Assembly: GCF_040183065.1 (NCBI RefSeq)
Contig: NC_091124.1
Location: 64,548,001 to 64,612,000, forward strand
Reading direction: 5' to 3'
Length of the DNA: 64,000 bases
Source of the DNA: Periplaneta americana
Taxonomy: Eukaryota; Arthropoda; Insecta; Blattodea; Blattidae
Under the pieces are notes generated by a model. It worked only from the letters and a program-made list of their open reading frames with translations. It was not told the DNA's origin and did not search any database. Positions 32,654-43,929 of the stretch are shown piece by piece. Position 1 is the stretch's first letter, and every line of letters starts with the position of its first letter. The position numbers were made by a program, and so were the translations under genes.

Positions 32654-33049
32654 ATCGAGGAAGAAGCCATTTGTTAGTCAGTAATACTCAAAAAGAATAT
32701 GAATTTTAATTTTAAAAGAGAGAAATGTGATATTTTTCGATTAAATTCTGACTGAAAGTTTAAAACTGTGGAGGAAATTAAAAATGCAACTTGCATGGTT
32801 AAGGATTTGAAGCTCTTTAGCTGTTTGCCCTTTCCAGTGATCATTAATATAGGTCTAATTTAAGATGAAAAAGTTGCACGCTTGTAACTTAATATAGACT
32901 AGACTTTATTGCGACCTTTGTCTCGAATATAATTGACGATTTGTAAAATTAAATGAAGAAGTTTGTCTTCGCCATTGATTTGAAACAAACACTCTCCAAG
33001 TCTAGTCTTCGGTAATTTTCAAAAAGATGGCTATCTGTTACAAGCTATG

Positions 33050-33297
33050 TGACAAGGTTAGTGGGTTAGTTGAGGGGATAGCTAAATGATGTGATTTCAA
33101 TGGTTTAAGATCATTGAAATATTTTCACATATTTCTCGGCTTTATGCCACTTACGTATTCCCTCATATAACTTACTCTAATCTTTCACAGTTCTCAATTT
33201 TCTGTCATTTAGCTATCTCTCATCTAATCCACACTAACCTTATCACAGTTCTCGGCCTCATGTTACTTTAACTATACCCTCATTTAACCCCGGGCAG
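33050..33297. repeat. Three tandem ~58-bp units plus one inverted unit
   Basis: Units begin TCTCGGC or TCTCAAT near 33134, 33193 and 33251, each with CTATMCCYCATYTAAYCC-like sequence. In addition 33050-33092 is the reverse complement of 33205-33247 (for example GGTTAGTG...GATAGCTAAATGA), making a foldback. Confidence 0.7.
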
Positions 33298-33655
33298 TAA
33301 TTGTGTAGAAGATGCCAGCTGTTCACATAATTATGCCACTTTTGAACTACTCTCACATCTCGTAGGCATTACTGTTAACACTGATACTCTTGTCTATCTT
33401 TATTATGCATTATGTTGGTTTTTGACGGTTTAGACATAGTATAGAAGGGTTATGGCGATGGTATCTTGTGGGGCATCAGGGGGCCTGGCTTCCGCTATAA
33501 GCCCTGCTGTATTGCATATATGCAATGGATGTATACATAATATGTCATTTTAATACTCGCCTGATATCTAATTTACTGTCTTCATTCGAACTGAATGTGA
33601 TCATGATCAACTTTGGAATTCAGTTAGTCCAATATTATAGTATTTTCCTGTTATG

Positions 33656-33688
<33 letters not shown>

Positions 33689-33723
33689 TATTTATTTGAA
33701 TGACAGGTACATAGATAACTTAC

Positions 33724-34685
33724 CTATTCAACATCGCAACATCTGACATTAATCAAATAACTGAAAACTCGCCAGAAACAGCTCTCGTTCTATACACAGA
33801 CGACATGGTACTGGGAAGCGCCAACAAGGAAGATCTCCAAAGAGCTCTGAAAGGATTAGAGGACTGGGTGAAACAGAACAAACTGCACATAAACAAAGAC
33901 AAAACTTACCAAATGACATTTAGGAAAGGAGGGAGGACCTCAGCAACAGACACGCTCACGCTCAACGACACACCGTTAACAACAATAAACAACTTAAAAT
34001 ATCTACGGGTGACCCTGCAATCGACAGCCAACTCATTCAGCTACCACATTCAGGAAAGAGCAGCAGCCACGAGAGCAATTCACCAGATAAGCGACCTGAC
34101 CAGACTGTCGCTGGAAACAGCAATGGTGCTACTGAAGACAGTCATCACACCAATAGTGACATACGGAATCACCCTCATATGGGAAAAACTAACCCTCACC
34201 GACCTAGAGAGAATAGAGAAAGTCAAAGCACGCTTTCTCATATGCACACTAGGAATAGGACGAAACGCACCTTCAAGACTAGTGTACGAGATGGCCAGAG
34301 AAACTTTCTACGTAGAAGACATCAGACTCCAAATACTACTGCAATTGACACAACCCTACAAAGACCTCCTAGAGAGAAGAGAAGATAAACACCGTACGAT
34401 AGAGCCCGATTTCTACGCCACAGGTGCTATGGTAGACAGGAACTGGACTAAAGAAAATCAGACTCAAAGACATGCAATAACCTGCTTCACGATACATGGT
34501 TTTCACCATAAGTTGTGCAAGACAAAAAATTACCACGAACCGTGTGAAATTTGTGTATGTGAATTGTGCAATTTAAAATGTGAAAGATACCATCTAACAA
34601 AGTGCAAGATTAACGATAAGATGCTAAATGAATATGCTAAGAACTAACCTAAAACAAGATCTCAAATGCCTTATCAGGCTCACTT
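33724..34685 (+). mobile_element. LINE pol fragment: reverse transcriptase fingers/palm to C-terminus
   Basis: The open frame starts upstream of the ATG at 33805: LFNIATSDINQ...ALVLYTDDMVLGSANKEDLQ. The YTDD is the catalytic reverse transcriptase motif (second and third Asp). It runs to 34644 through a thumb region (HISDLTRLSLETAMVLLKTV-like) and a Cys-rich end CEICVCELCNLKCERYHLTKC, a CX2C...HX3C knuckle. No stops in 280 residues, so this is a relatively young but 5'-truncated copy. A (TTA)n run precedes it (33654-33690). A related scrap is at 46.6 kb. Confidence 0.8.
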
Positions 34686-34701
34686 TTATTATTATTATTA
34701 T

Positions 34702-35040
34702 AAAGTAACTAAACAAAATCCTTAAAGAACTAAAAACTAAGAACTAAACAGAGGCATGAGGCTTCTCACTTCTCAGTATCTGGCACATTCTGTCAGTGAT
34801 TTTAGAGCTGGGCAGCATTGGAGATGATCCCTATTCATCGCTTCATGAAGGTCGCAAAGGGTACAGGTTGGATTTTGATAAATACCGAAGCGGTGGAGAT
34901 GCTGCAAGGTGGAAATGTGCGACTGCCAATCTTCTTGGTCTGTTAGTTATTGATAGAAGGTCCCTTCTCCAATGTTTGTCATATGTTTTTTCTGCAATCT
35001 TGTACGTCAAAGAAGTTGCCCACAACATCCACTCCCACGA
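34702..35040 (-). mobile_element. LINE 3'-end fragment, - strand, tail-to-tail with the previous one
   Basis: The - strand reads RRDLLSITNRPRRLAVAHFH, then in another frame LHRFGIYQNPTCTLCDLHEA and RDHLQCCPALKSLTECARY: the CCHC end of an I-like LINE, related to the end of the LINE at 62.8 kb. Its (TAA)n tail on the - strand is the short (TTA)n at 34686-34701, next to the end of the + strand LINE. Confidence 0.7.
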
Positions 35041-35041
35041 A

Positions 35042-35122
<81 letters not shown>

Positions 35123-35150
35123 GTTGTTGTTGTTATTATTATCTAATACT
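35041..35150. repeat. Long (ATT)n microsatellite with (GTT)n interruption
   Basis: About 27 ATT units, then four GTT units, then more ATT. All Ile, Leu or Tyr homopolymer frames here are artefacts. Confidence 0.95.
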
Positions 35151-35796
35151 ATTATTGCTACTGCTGCTGCCCATCTGTTGTAAATTGACTGGTGTTGATT
35201 TCACGGACTAGCAGAGTACGTCACTCCCCCTCCATGAATGCTGTGATCCCCTCAATGTTCCATGCTCCGTAATTGCCTATGATGTCTTGTATACAATGAC
35301 AGTGGTGACAACAATGCTCAGCAGTCATATTGTGGTTCCACAAACATTTCTCATTATTGCTACTGTAACTTATATTAATTATGTAATGAGAAAATGAAAA
35401 TGGTGAAGTTCTTTTGGAAGTGTTTTATTCACTGACACAGAGGCCCATATTTGTCACATAGGCCCAGGCCCAGGGTGGAAAATTCGTAGAGGCAGCAGAA
35501 TTTTGAAAAAAGAAAAAATCGAGCTGAAAATAAATTTTCTATACTTTTTATATGCTGGCTTTAGATAGCATAATTATGTTACATGCCACTTTTCTACAGT
35601 TAGACTGCTAAATGTATGAGATTTGCATAAGCTTGTTGGTGGGAACCGCAAAATATTTTTGGACTAATGGGCATATCACTACCTAAATACAGGGCTTCTG
35701 ACACATACAGTATCATTAACATAGATTAACTCAATTTATTGTAATTAATTTCTATGCATTTAAGATAAAAACAAAGCGAATCTGAACCCTTATGGT

Positions 35797-36926
35797 TAGA
35801 ATCCAGATTATTATGCAAAATGCATTCTGAAAGATATGGAAAAGTAATATTATTTCTTAAAAATTGTAGCGGCTTTAGATGATTTTACATGCATTTGAAT
35901 ATGCGTTATAAGTGCATATTTTGTTGAAATATTTTGCATGCATATTTCTTATTTCTGTAAGAGAATATGTACCATATATTTATTCCATCTTGAATCTTGC
36001 ATACACTACTTTTAACACTTAAATACAAATGATTGATAAAATGGCAAACTTACTAGTGTTAATTATATAAGCACGTGTGGCTTACAGCTGTTTTGGTGTA
36101 TACTGTACACTATCATCAGAGCCTACTAGATCTTGGCGTCATCTTGATATCGCTGCCTGTTGTAGGGGTGTGTTTGCATGTGGAGTCAAATAATGAGTGT
36201 GTTCTGAAATTGATCTGTGCATTGAGAATTTGATTAAAACACACCCTAATCAAATTCTGAACACACAGATCAATTTCAGAACACACTCATTATTTGACTT
36301 CACTTTTCAACACGCAAACAGACCCCTACAACAGACAGTGATATCAAGATGACGCCAAGATCTAGTAGGCTCTGATGATGGTGTACAGTAAACACCGAAA
36401 CAGCTGTAAGCCACACGTGCTTATATAATTAACACTAGTAAGTTTGCCATTTTATCAATCATATATATTTATTGTTATTTCTCCAATTTTAGAATTTTTA
36501 AGGAGTTGGCATTTTGTTTAGCAGTAGTGACAACTACAGAAATTATGCTAATACTAAAATTAATATAAATTTTATAACCCTACTCATTTACGTTTCTGTG
36601 CATACTGGTAACATCTGCTGACATAGAATATTTTCATTTATAAAACAGTGTTTAAGCTACACTGAGGAATTTTTGAGAATAATTTGTTCAAGCTATACTA
36701 AGGAAACTCTGAAATAACTTTCACTACAAATTGCAACAGAGATAAATTAATTCTCTGACCTGATACTTTTTTAATTATTCTTGTTATAGGCCTGTCAAGT
36801 AACTCATTATAATTATATCAGCTCTAATTTTATTACACCTTTATAGCACTGATTTTAGTACATTTTTGTGGACATTTGCACGCATATTTCAGGTTTTTCT
36901 TTTTTTCCATACATATCCGGATTCTA
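35797..36926. mobile_element. hAT-like element, TIR TAGAATCC, degraded TSD
   Basis: Left end TAGAATCCAGATTATTATGC and right end, complement of TAGAATCCGGATATGTATGG. The adjacent 8-mers CTTATGGT and CCTATGAG agree at five positions. Subterminal ATGCATATTT-like motifs resemble those of the 26159-27665 family. It contains a large palindrome (36029-36462) and no transposase. Confidence 0.55.
36029..36462. repeat. Near-perfect ~430-bp palindrome (foldback)
   Basis: Arms 36029-36235 and 36247-36462 are reverse complements with few differences (for example ATGATTGATAAAATGGC against GCCATTTTATCAATCAT, and GCCTACTAGATCTTGGCGTC against its complement). The loop is only about 11 bases (AAAACACACCC). 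Confidence 0.93.
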
Positions 36927-37543
36927 CCTATGAGGAATAAATGTTAATTAAGCTAGTAGCTGTTTTACACACTATGCTAAGTGTGTTAATTAAGAGAATC
37001 CTTTTAATGTATCACATTAACTTGTTTGTCTTAAAGTTATAATCGTGCATTTATCAGTGTGTGCTTTTTAATGCACTCCATTATCTTCAGTTTAAGTGCT
37101 TTTGGTATCAGTGATTAAATTATTAAATATTTGCAAAACTCAAGTGTTGATTTGCTTACCTATGGTTGGCATAATGTAATAAATGGAACCATAGTTGATA
37201 GGTAATACTGGAATTCAGATTGATTATCGTTAAAAGCAATAAAATATTACTGAAAAAAAATTCTAAAAGAGAAAGCCTAAGCCGCATTTCGTAAAACTTA
37301 ATTTACCTTTACTGTGCATGAAAACAATCCATTATAGTTAGGCTATTATTCTTAAAACATCCAAACATCCTGCCCAAGTGGATTTCTACCATTATCAGTC
37401 TTCTCTCTGTTTTAAGTAAAATCTTTGAAAAGTTAATTGCTGATAGATTATGTAAATATGTGTTTCCTCAAATTGTCACAGTCCAGTTCAATTTGGATTT
37501 CAACCAGGTCAATCTACAATCCGTCAATTACTTAGAAGTACAG

Positions 37544-37547
<4 letters not shown>

Positions 37548-37604
<57 letters not shown>
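37548..37604. repeat. (AT)n tract inside LINE reverse transcriptase coding, copy 1
   Basis: About 28 AT units. The copy-2 equivalent is at about 39150-39228 and about 22 bp longer. Confidence 0.95.
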
Positions 37605-37608
<4 letters not shown>

Positions 37609-37955
37609 ATTTTGAAGACGAGAAACACTTGCTTCTGGTTTTTCTTGATTACAATAAAGCTTCTGATTTTGTATGGCATGACGGCCTCATTTACAAACTA
37701 TTGAAACTTGGCTTTCTCTCTTATCTAATTAAAATCATAACCAATTTCCTAAACAGCAGACAATTCAGTGTCCTTTTTGATAAAACTTCCTTCACTTCTC
37801 GAAATATAACTAATGGCGTTCCCCAAGAATAAGCACTCTCCCCCCTTCTTTTCATATTATTTATAGGCCTAAACGATTTTCCCAATTTTACAGATACTTC
37901 TGCAGATGATGTTGCTATAATTTTTTAACATGAAGATGCTCTCATCCTTGGTCAA

Positions 37956-38197
37956 TAGCGGTTAGCGGGTCTGGCCGCGAAACCAGGTGGCCCGGGTTCG
38001 AGTCCCGGTCGGGGTAAGTTACCTGGTTGAGGTTTTTTCCGGGGTTTTCCCTCGACCCAATATGAGCAAATGCTGGTAACTTTCGGTGCTGGACCCCAGA
38101 CTCATTTCAACGGCATTATCACCTTCACCTTATTCAGACGCTAAATAACCTAAGCTGTTGATAAAGCGTCGTAAAATAACCTACTAAAATAAATAAA
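37956..38197 (+). mobile_element. tRNA-derived SINE (family A), duplicated copy 1
   Basis: 5'-truncated start at TAGCGGTTAGCGGGTCTGG, B box GGTTCGAGTCC, standard body and AATAAATAAA tail. TSD TCCTTGGTCAA (37945-37955) and TCCTTAGTCAA (38198-38208). Confidence 0.92.
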
Positions 38198-38225
38198 TCC
38201 TTAGTCAACAAATTCAAACTGCTCT

Positions 38226-39145
38226 TAGAATATTTTCATTTATAAAACAGTGTTTAAGCTACACTGAGGAATTTTTGAGAATAATTTGTTCAAGCTATAC
38301 TAAGGAAACTCTGAAATAACTTTCACTACAAATTGCAACAGAGATAAATTAATTCTCTGACCTGATACTTTTTTAATTATTCTTGTTATAGGCCTGTCAA
38401 GTAACTCATTATAATTATATCAGCTCTAATTTTATTACACCTTTATAGCACTGATTTTAGTACATTTTTGTGGACATTTGCACGCATATTTCAGGTTTTT
38501 CTTTTTTTCCATACATATCCGGATTCTACCTATGAGGAATAAATGTTAATTAAGCTAGTAGCTGTTTTACACACTATGCTAAGTGTGTTAATTAAGAGAA
38601 TCCTTTTAATGTATCACATTAACTTGTTTGTCTTAAAGTTATAATCGTGCATTTATCAGTGTGTGCTTTTTAATGCACTCCATTATCTTCAGTTTAAGTG
38701 CTTTTGGTATCAGTGATTAAATTATTAAATATTTGCAAAACTCAAGTGTTGATTTGCTTACCTATGGTTGGCATAATGTAATAAATGGAACCATAGTTGA
38801 TAGGTAATACTGGAATTCAGATTGATTATCGTTAAAAGCAATAAAATATTACTGAAAAAAAATTCTAAAAGAGAAAGCCTAAGCCGCATTTCGTAAAACT
38901 TAATTTACCTTTACTGTGCATGAAAACAATCCATTATAGTTAGGCTATTATTCTTAAAACATCCAAACATCCTGCCCAAGTGGATTTCTACCATTATCAG
39001 TCTTCTCTCTGTTTTAAGTAAAATCTTTGAAAAGTTAATTGCTGATAGATTATGTAAATATGTGTTTCCTCAAATTGTCACAGTCCAGTTCAATTTGGAT
39101 TTCAACCAGGTCAATCTACAATCCGTCAATTACTTAGAAGTACAG

Positions 39146-39232
<87 letters not shown>

Positions 39233-39849
39233 ATTTTGAAGACGAGAAACACTTGCTTCTGGTTTTTCTTGATTACAATAAAGCTTCTGATTTTGTATGG
39301 CATGACGGCCTCATTTACAAACTATTGAAACTTGGCTTTCTCTCTTATCTAATTAAAATCATAACCAATTTCCTAAACAGCAGACAATTCAGTGTCCTTT
39401 TTGATAAAACTTCCTTCACTTCTCGAAATATAACTAATGGCGTTCCCCAAGAATAAGCACTCTCCCCCCTTCTTTTCATATTATTTATAGGCCTAAACGA
39501 TTTTCCCAATTTTACAGATACTTCTGCAGATGATGTTGCTATAATTTTTTAACATGAAGATGCTCTCATCCTTGGTCAATAGCGGTTAGCGGGTCTGGCC
39601 GCGAAACCAGGTGGCCCGGGTTCGAGTCCCGGTCGGGGTAAGTTACCTGGTTGAGGTTTTTTCCGGGGTTTTCCCTCGACCCAATATGAGCAAATGCTGG
39701 TAACTTTCGGTGCTGGACCCCAGACTCATTTCAACGGCATTATCACCTTCACCTTATTCAGACGCTAAATAACCTAAGCTGTTGATAAAGCGTCGTAAAA
39801 TAACCTACTAAAATAAATAAATCCTTAGTCAACAAATTCAAACTGCTCT
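38226..39849. repeat. 1.6-kb tandem duplication, copy 2
   Basis: Offset 1602 bp before the AT tract and 1624 bp after it. The unique flanks are ...GACA|TAGAATATTTT at the start of copy 1 and GCTCTTA|ATATAATAGAC at the end of copy 2. The junction GCTCTTAGAATATTTT shares only TA/TTA with both, so there is almost no homology at the breakpoints. Confidence 0.95.
39580..39821 (+). mobile_element. tRNA-derived SINE (family A), duplicated copy 2
   Basis: Same SINE and same TSD variants (39569-39579 and 39822-39832). It was carried by the tandem duplication rather than inserted independently. Confidence 0.92.
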
Positions 39850-40894
39850 TAATATAATAGACAAATGGTCACAACAGTGGAAACTAGCTTTTAATCCTTA
39901 AAGGATTAAGTGTCACGTCAAAATGTTTACAATACGAAAATATCCTTATGATCCACAGCTTTTGTTAAACAATACTGTTCTACCTTACTTCTCTCATAAT
40001 GGACCAGTAAAATATCTAGGTATAGGCGTGCACTTTGATACTAAACTACTTTGGAAACACATATTGAATAAACATTACAAGAAGTCAAACAGCGTTCCGG
40101 TCAAGTACGATTCCTCATTAACAGAAGATAAACTGTACAGGCAGGCATAAAAATTCTGCTGTTCAAGACATTAATCAGACCTATGATCACATTTGGAGGT
40201 TCAATTTGGGGTGGTGCAGCACATTGTCATATTTAAATAAATTGCACATTTTTCAAAACAAATTTTTACGATCATCTGTTAATGCATTTTGGTTGTCATC
40301 CAAATAAATTGCAAATTTTTCAGAACAAATTTTTACGATCAACTGTTAATACACCTTGGTACGTAAGAAACAATCAATTACACACTGATCTTCAGGTTCA
40401 GCCAATAAAAGAACACATTAAAAAAAACTTTCCCGTGTTTTTTCTTCAGTTTACCCTTTGCTCTTCCTACCGAATTCTTCAATCTTGGTCAGAACTTAAC
40501 TTCTCCTTTCCGCATCCGTAACAGAATGCCAGCACACACATTCATCATCAATTTTACAAATTTCTAATGAAACAGTTAATCTTGGAACAGTTCATTCTTT
40601 TACATTTTATCTTCTAAATGTTAAATATTTTAGCAAAGTATTCATATCTGAGCCACTATTTAAAATCTTTCAATACGATGCATACATTATCATTTATGTA
40701 GGATACAGGATAGGAGTCTCTTTCTGGACTTTATTCTCAGAATTATTGTTCGTTTAATCTTAAGCAGTAAGGCTTTTAGAGCTGGAAAGCATAGGCCTAA
40801 TAATGTGAAAAAAAAAAAAAAAAAACTCAATTAAGAAACACTGCACCTAATTATTGTAAGAATTGTTTATGTGTAAAAAATTATATTTTATTAT

Positions 40895-41775
40895 TGGAGT
40901 CAGAATTTTTATGTAATATTGATCCTAAAAATATGTACATACTCTAAATATGCAACTAATGACCTCAAAATATGTAATATCTAAATTGCACGGGAAATTA
41001 AACTTTGTTATTTATTTAATATAGAGATAAATTAGAAGATCAATTTCATACAAATTACACATTTATGTATGTCACACAATAGTTTTTGGCGTGTTTCTAA
41101 AGTTAATCAAGGTATGAAGCACATTGTGTCACAAGATCTTTCTCCATATCTTCTGGAGTTAAGTTCCATCAGGGATCGAAAATTATGTTCTTAGACACTG
41201 AAAACAATCACTCAACATCACATGAGGTTATTGGTACATATTTAAACAAATAGATGTGGCTGACAGTAATGTCTTCTGGAGGATTCTCCCTATTCTCTGC
41301 TGAGGATCTGAATCAGGTGGTGGTGTGACTTAAAGTCGTTATATAGCGAGACTGTTAATCACCTAGTTCTTTTTTTTTTTTTTTATAGAACATTGCACAA
41401 GACAGATGGATTAGCACGGAAATACCAGTGTACTGTATATGAGTGGTTGTCCTATCCTGAATACTGAAATATTTATTCCTTTACATACTGACAAGTTTGA
41501 GTTTAAAATTATATAGATATTTTTTAAATTTGTTGTGGTTTGTGCTGAAATATTGATAATTTTCTTTACAAGGCGTTTAATTAAATATTTGGCATATAAG
41601 TTAATTTTATGTAAAAATATGTAATTATCTTAAAAATATGTAGTATTGTACGAAATATATAATATTAAATTAAATATAATTGGCTTAGTAGCCTAATTCG
41701 CCAGCATTTTGAGTTTTCAGACAGATACATATTATTAAGGAAAAAATATGTAATTACATAAAAATCCGGACTCTA
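40895..41775 (-). mobile_element. hAT transposon, perfect 8-bp TSD, transposase remnant
   Basis: TSD TTTATTAT at 40887-40894 and 41776-41783. Ends TGGAGTCAGAATTTTTATG (left) and complement of TAGAGTCCGGATTTTTATG (right). The interior is rich in AAAAATATGTA motifs. On the - strand, 41235-41105 reads VPITSCDVE, stop, LFSVSKNI...NLTPEDMEKDLVTQC: the hAT C-terminal dimerisation motif with two stops. 881 bp. Confidence 0.88.
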
Positions 41776-42844
41776 TTTATTATGTATCTCTTGGTTTTTG
41801 TAAATTTATTTTTTTCTGTTTAATAATACCACTTCAACTTTTAACCTCATATTTCGGGTGTTAATCCTTGCTCTTTTAAAAAGGTTGTGTATTATTAACT
41901 CTACATCCTAGTAACAGAGCAACATCTGATACTTCTTTTTCTAAGGTATGCTTGCCTTCCCCACATCTTCCATAATCATCTAGATCTCAGTAGTCCCATT
42001 CCATCTTTCCAAAAGTTGTCTCCTATTCCATTTGGTCTTAATTCAAATTGGTTTGTCATCTGTACTGCAGTATTCATCTTTCAAAATTTACCGACCATTT
42101 TCCACTCTAAAAAAATTAAATTCTCCTAATCATAATTATCGTATATTATCCTGGGGTAGTGAAGTCTGACTCATAGATGCCTTAGAAGTGGAATTTTTCA
42201 CACTGACAGGTTAGCAGAGTTCAGGAAGGTCTTCAGTGTATCCTTTTCCACACAGTTGCTGACTTTCCCTTGTGAATATTCAGTGTGATAATATATTTAA
42301 ATCAATGCCACAAAACATGAATATTTCTGCATACAAAACATGTACTCTTTACATTGTGCATTTTCAATAATATCATTTTTTTTTCTTTCTTTCTTTTTAT
42401 AGTTTCTAGATTTTTCTGGAGTGGAAAGATTCGTAGGAATAAATAATACCTTTTCCGAAATAATATGTAGCTGAAGATGTTACCATTTCCGTGTGAAATT
42501 GTAACTTTGCTATGGAGAATTTTAAAATCTTACTATTTATATGTGCCGATTTCTGCCCATGTTACTTATGAATGACCATACTACTTCTTCTGATTTAAGG
42601 TTGTTAAACTATAGCACTTAGGCACAAAAGGGCCATTGTGCACCCCATAACTGTAAATCAACCCAGAAGACCACAATGTAACACTAGATGACTAGACTTC
42701 AGTGACATTGTTGATAGGAAGCCAAAAAACATTCACTTAATTGAGGATTTGTTTTAAATTTAAAACACATTCAGCTTCCACATAAGACTCTTATCAAAGT
42801 GTTAACAATAATGAAATAATTACCCTCTTAACAATTCGAAGAAA

Positions 42845-43055
42845 GTAAAAAGTTGATAAAGGTACGAAAATGGGTAATGAGGGTTAAAGTGAACATTCTG
42901 TAAAACACAGCACAAAGTAGCAATTAATATTCAATTTATTTAAACTTAGTCAGTAGCTAGCACGAAGGACATATTAATTGCTACTTTGCACTGTATTTTA
43001 CAGAATTTTTACTTTAAACCTCATTACCCAGTTTTGACTTTCATCACTTTTGCTC
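42845..43055. repeat. Inverted repeat, arms of about 85 bp
   Basis: The left arm ends ...CAAAGTAGCAATTAATAT at 42930. The right arm starts ATATTAATTGCTACTTTG at 42971. Outward homology continues through TTCTGTAAAA and GGGTAATGAG. The loop is about 40 bp. Probably a foldback/MITE. Confidence 0.85.
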
Positions 43056-43533
43056 TGAACGGCTCAAATATGCAAACTAAAGTAAAAATGTGCATTTATG
43101 GTAAAACACTTCAAAACATACAAAATAAACCTGCCTTTTTTGAAACTATGAGACATGATCTGCAAATATATACAAAGTTTTCAGGCCTATGCACTTTCAG
43201 TAAGTATATGCATGTGAATAAATTTCCACAGTCTGTAAATGATATATTAACTGCTTATATTTAGTAATATTTTACATTAATACTATTGGTAGTGCACAGC
43301 ATATCACCAATAACATGCTTTCTGTGTAATCGGACCCTTCAAGCAACTTAGTCAAGAGCTGTAAATTAACATAACCCTACCCATTACGGAAATGAGCAGA
43401 CTAAAGTTTTCATTATTCTGTGAAGAATGTATGGAATGGAATGGAATTTAACTGAAGGGGGGCACGGATGGGCCAGCACTGCGATCTATTGAGATCTATT
43501 GCACTAACCCTCGGTATTAAATGAATATACCGT

Positions 43534-43929
43534 ACCTGTTTTTTTTTAAAGATGGGACATGACAGGAGCATTGTGATGAGAAAAAACAACTGAATGTCAC
43601 ATAGCTTGGTAGACCTGTTACTATGGTAACAACGGTTGAGTTGCCAAACTTACCGTTCCCCCATGGCGAGTGCTTAATAGCTCTCTTGGCGACATTTATT
43701 GTGCACACATGTTAGCATTGGTACATTTTGTCTTTGATTCTCTGTCGATTTTTGTATTGTTTTCTTACCTTCGCGTCAATTGTCAATGAATGTTTTAATG
43801 TCAGCCATCTTAACGTCAGTTGCTAGCTTCCATCAGCTGAGCAGTGTGATAGTCCATATTGGCAACATAGTACTGTAGTTCCAAGTTCGGCCGCATAACT
43901 GTCATGTCCCATCTTTAAAAAAAACAGGT
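43534..43929. mobile_element. MITE-like element with ~31-bp TIRs
   Basis: Left end ACCTGTTTTTTTTTAAAG continuing ATGGGACATGACAG (43534-43566); right end is its reverse complement (43899-43929). The poly-T length differs by one. No transposase. The TSD is unclear (ATAT-like sequence on both sides), so the superfamily is undetermined. 396 bp. Confidence 0.8.

Larger units (their letters stand above)
36624..38225. repeat. 1.6-kb tandem duplication, copy 1
   Basis: The block from TAGAATATTTTCATTTATAA to CAAACTGCTCT is repeated immediately at 38226-39849. I found no difference by eye except the AT-dinucleotide tract (about 57 bp here, about 79 bp in copy 2). The block includes the right end of the 35.8-kb hAT-like element, a Jockey-type LINE reverse transcriptase fragment and a SINE. 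Confidence 0.95.
37360..40826 (+). mobile_element. Jockey-type LINE pol pseudogene, disrupted by SINE and tandem duplication
   Basis: Reading with stops and shifts: SLLSVLSKIFEKLIADRLCK, an AT microsatellite inside the coding region, then HLLLVFLDYNKASDFVWHDG...LIKIITNFLNSRQFSV...ITNGVPQE, stop, ALSPLLF...SADDVAII (the usual F/YADD box has S here). After copy 2 it continues to TPWYVRNNQLHTDLQVQPIK, the conserved Jockey C-terminus, and a poly(A) tail at 40808-40826. The first half is present twice because of the 1.6-kb duplication. The SINE lies between ALILGQ and LVNKFK. Confidence 0.8.

Noticed and set aside
34796-35211. Three overlapping + strand frames with long Ile, Leu or Tyr runs
   Set aside because: They are the three translations of one ATT microsatellite; the N-terminal parts lie over an opposite-strand LINE fragment.
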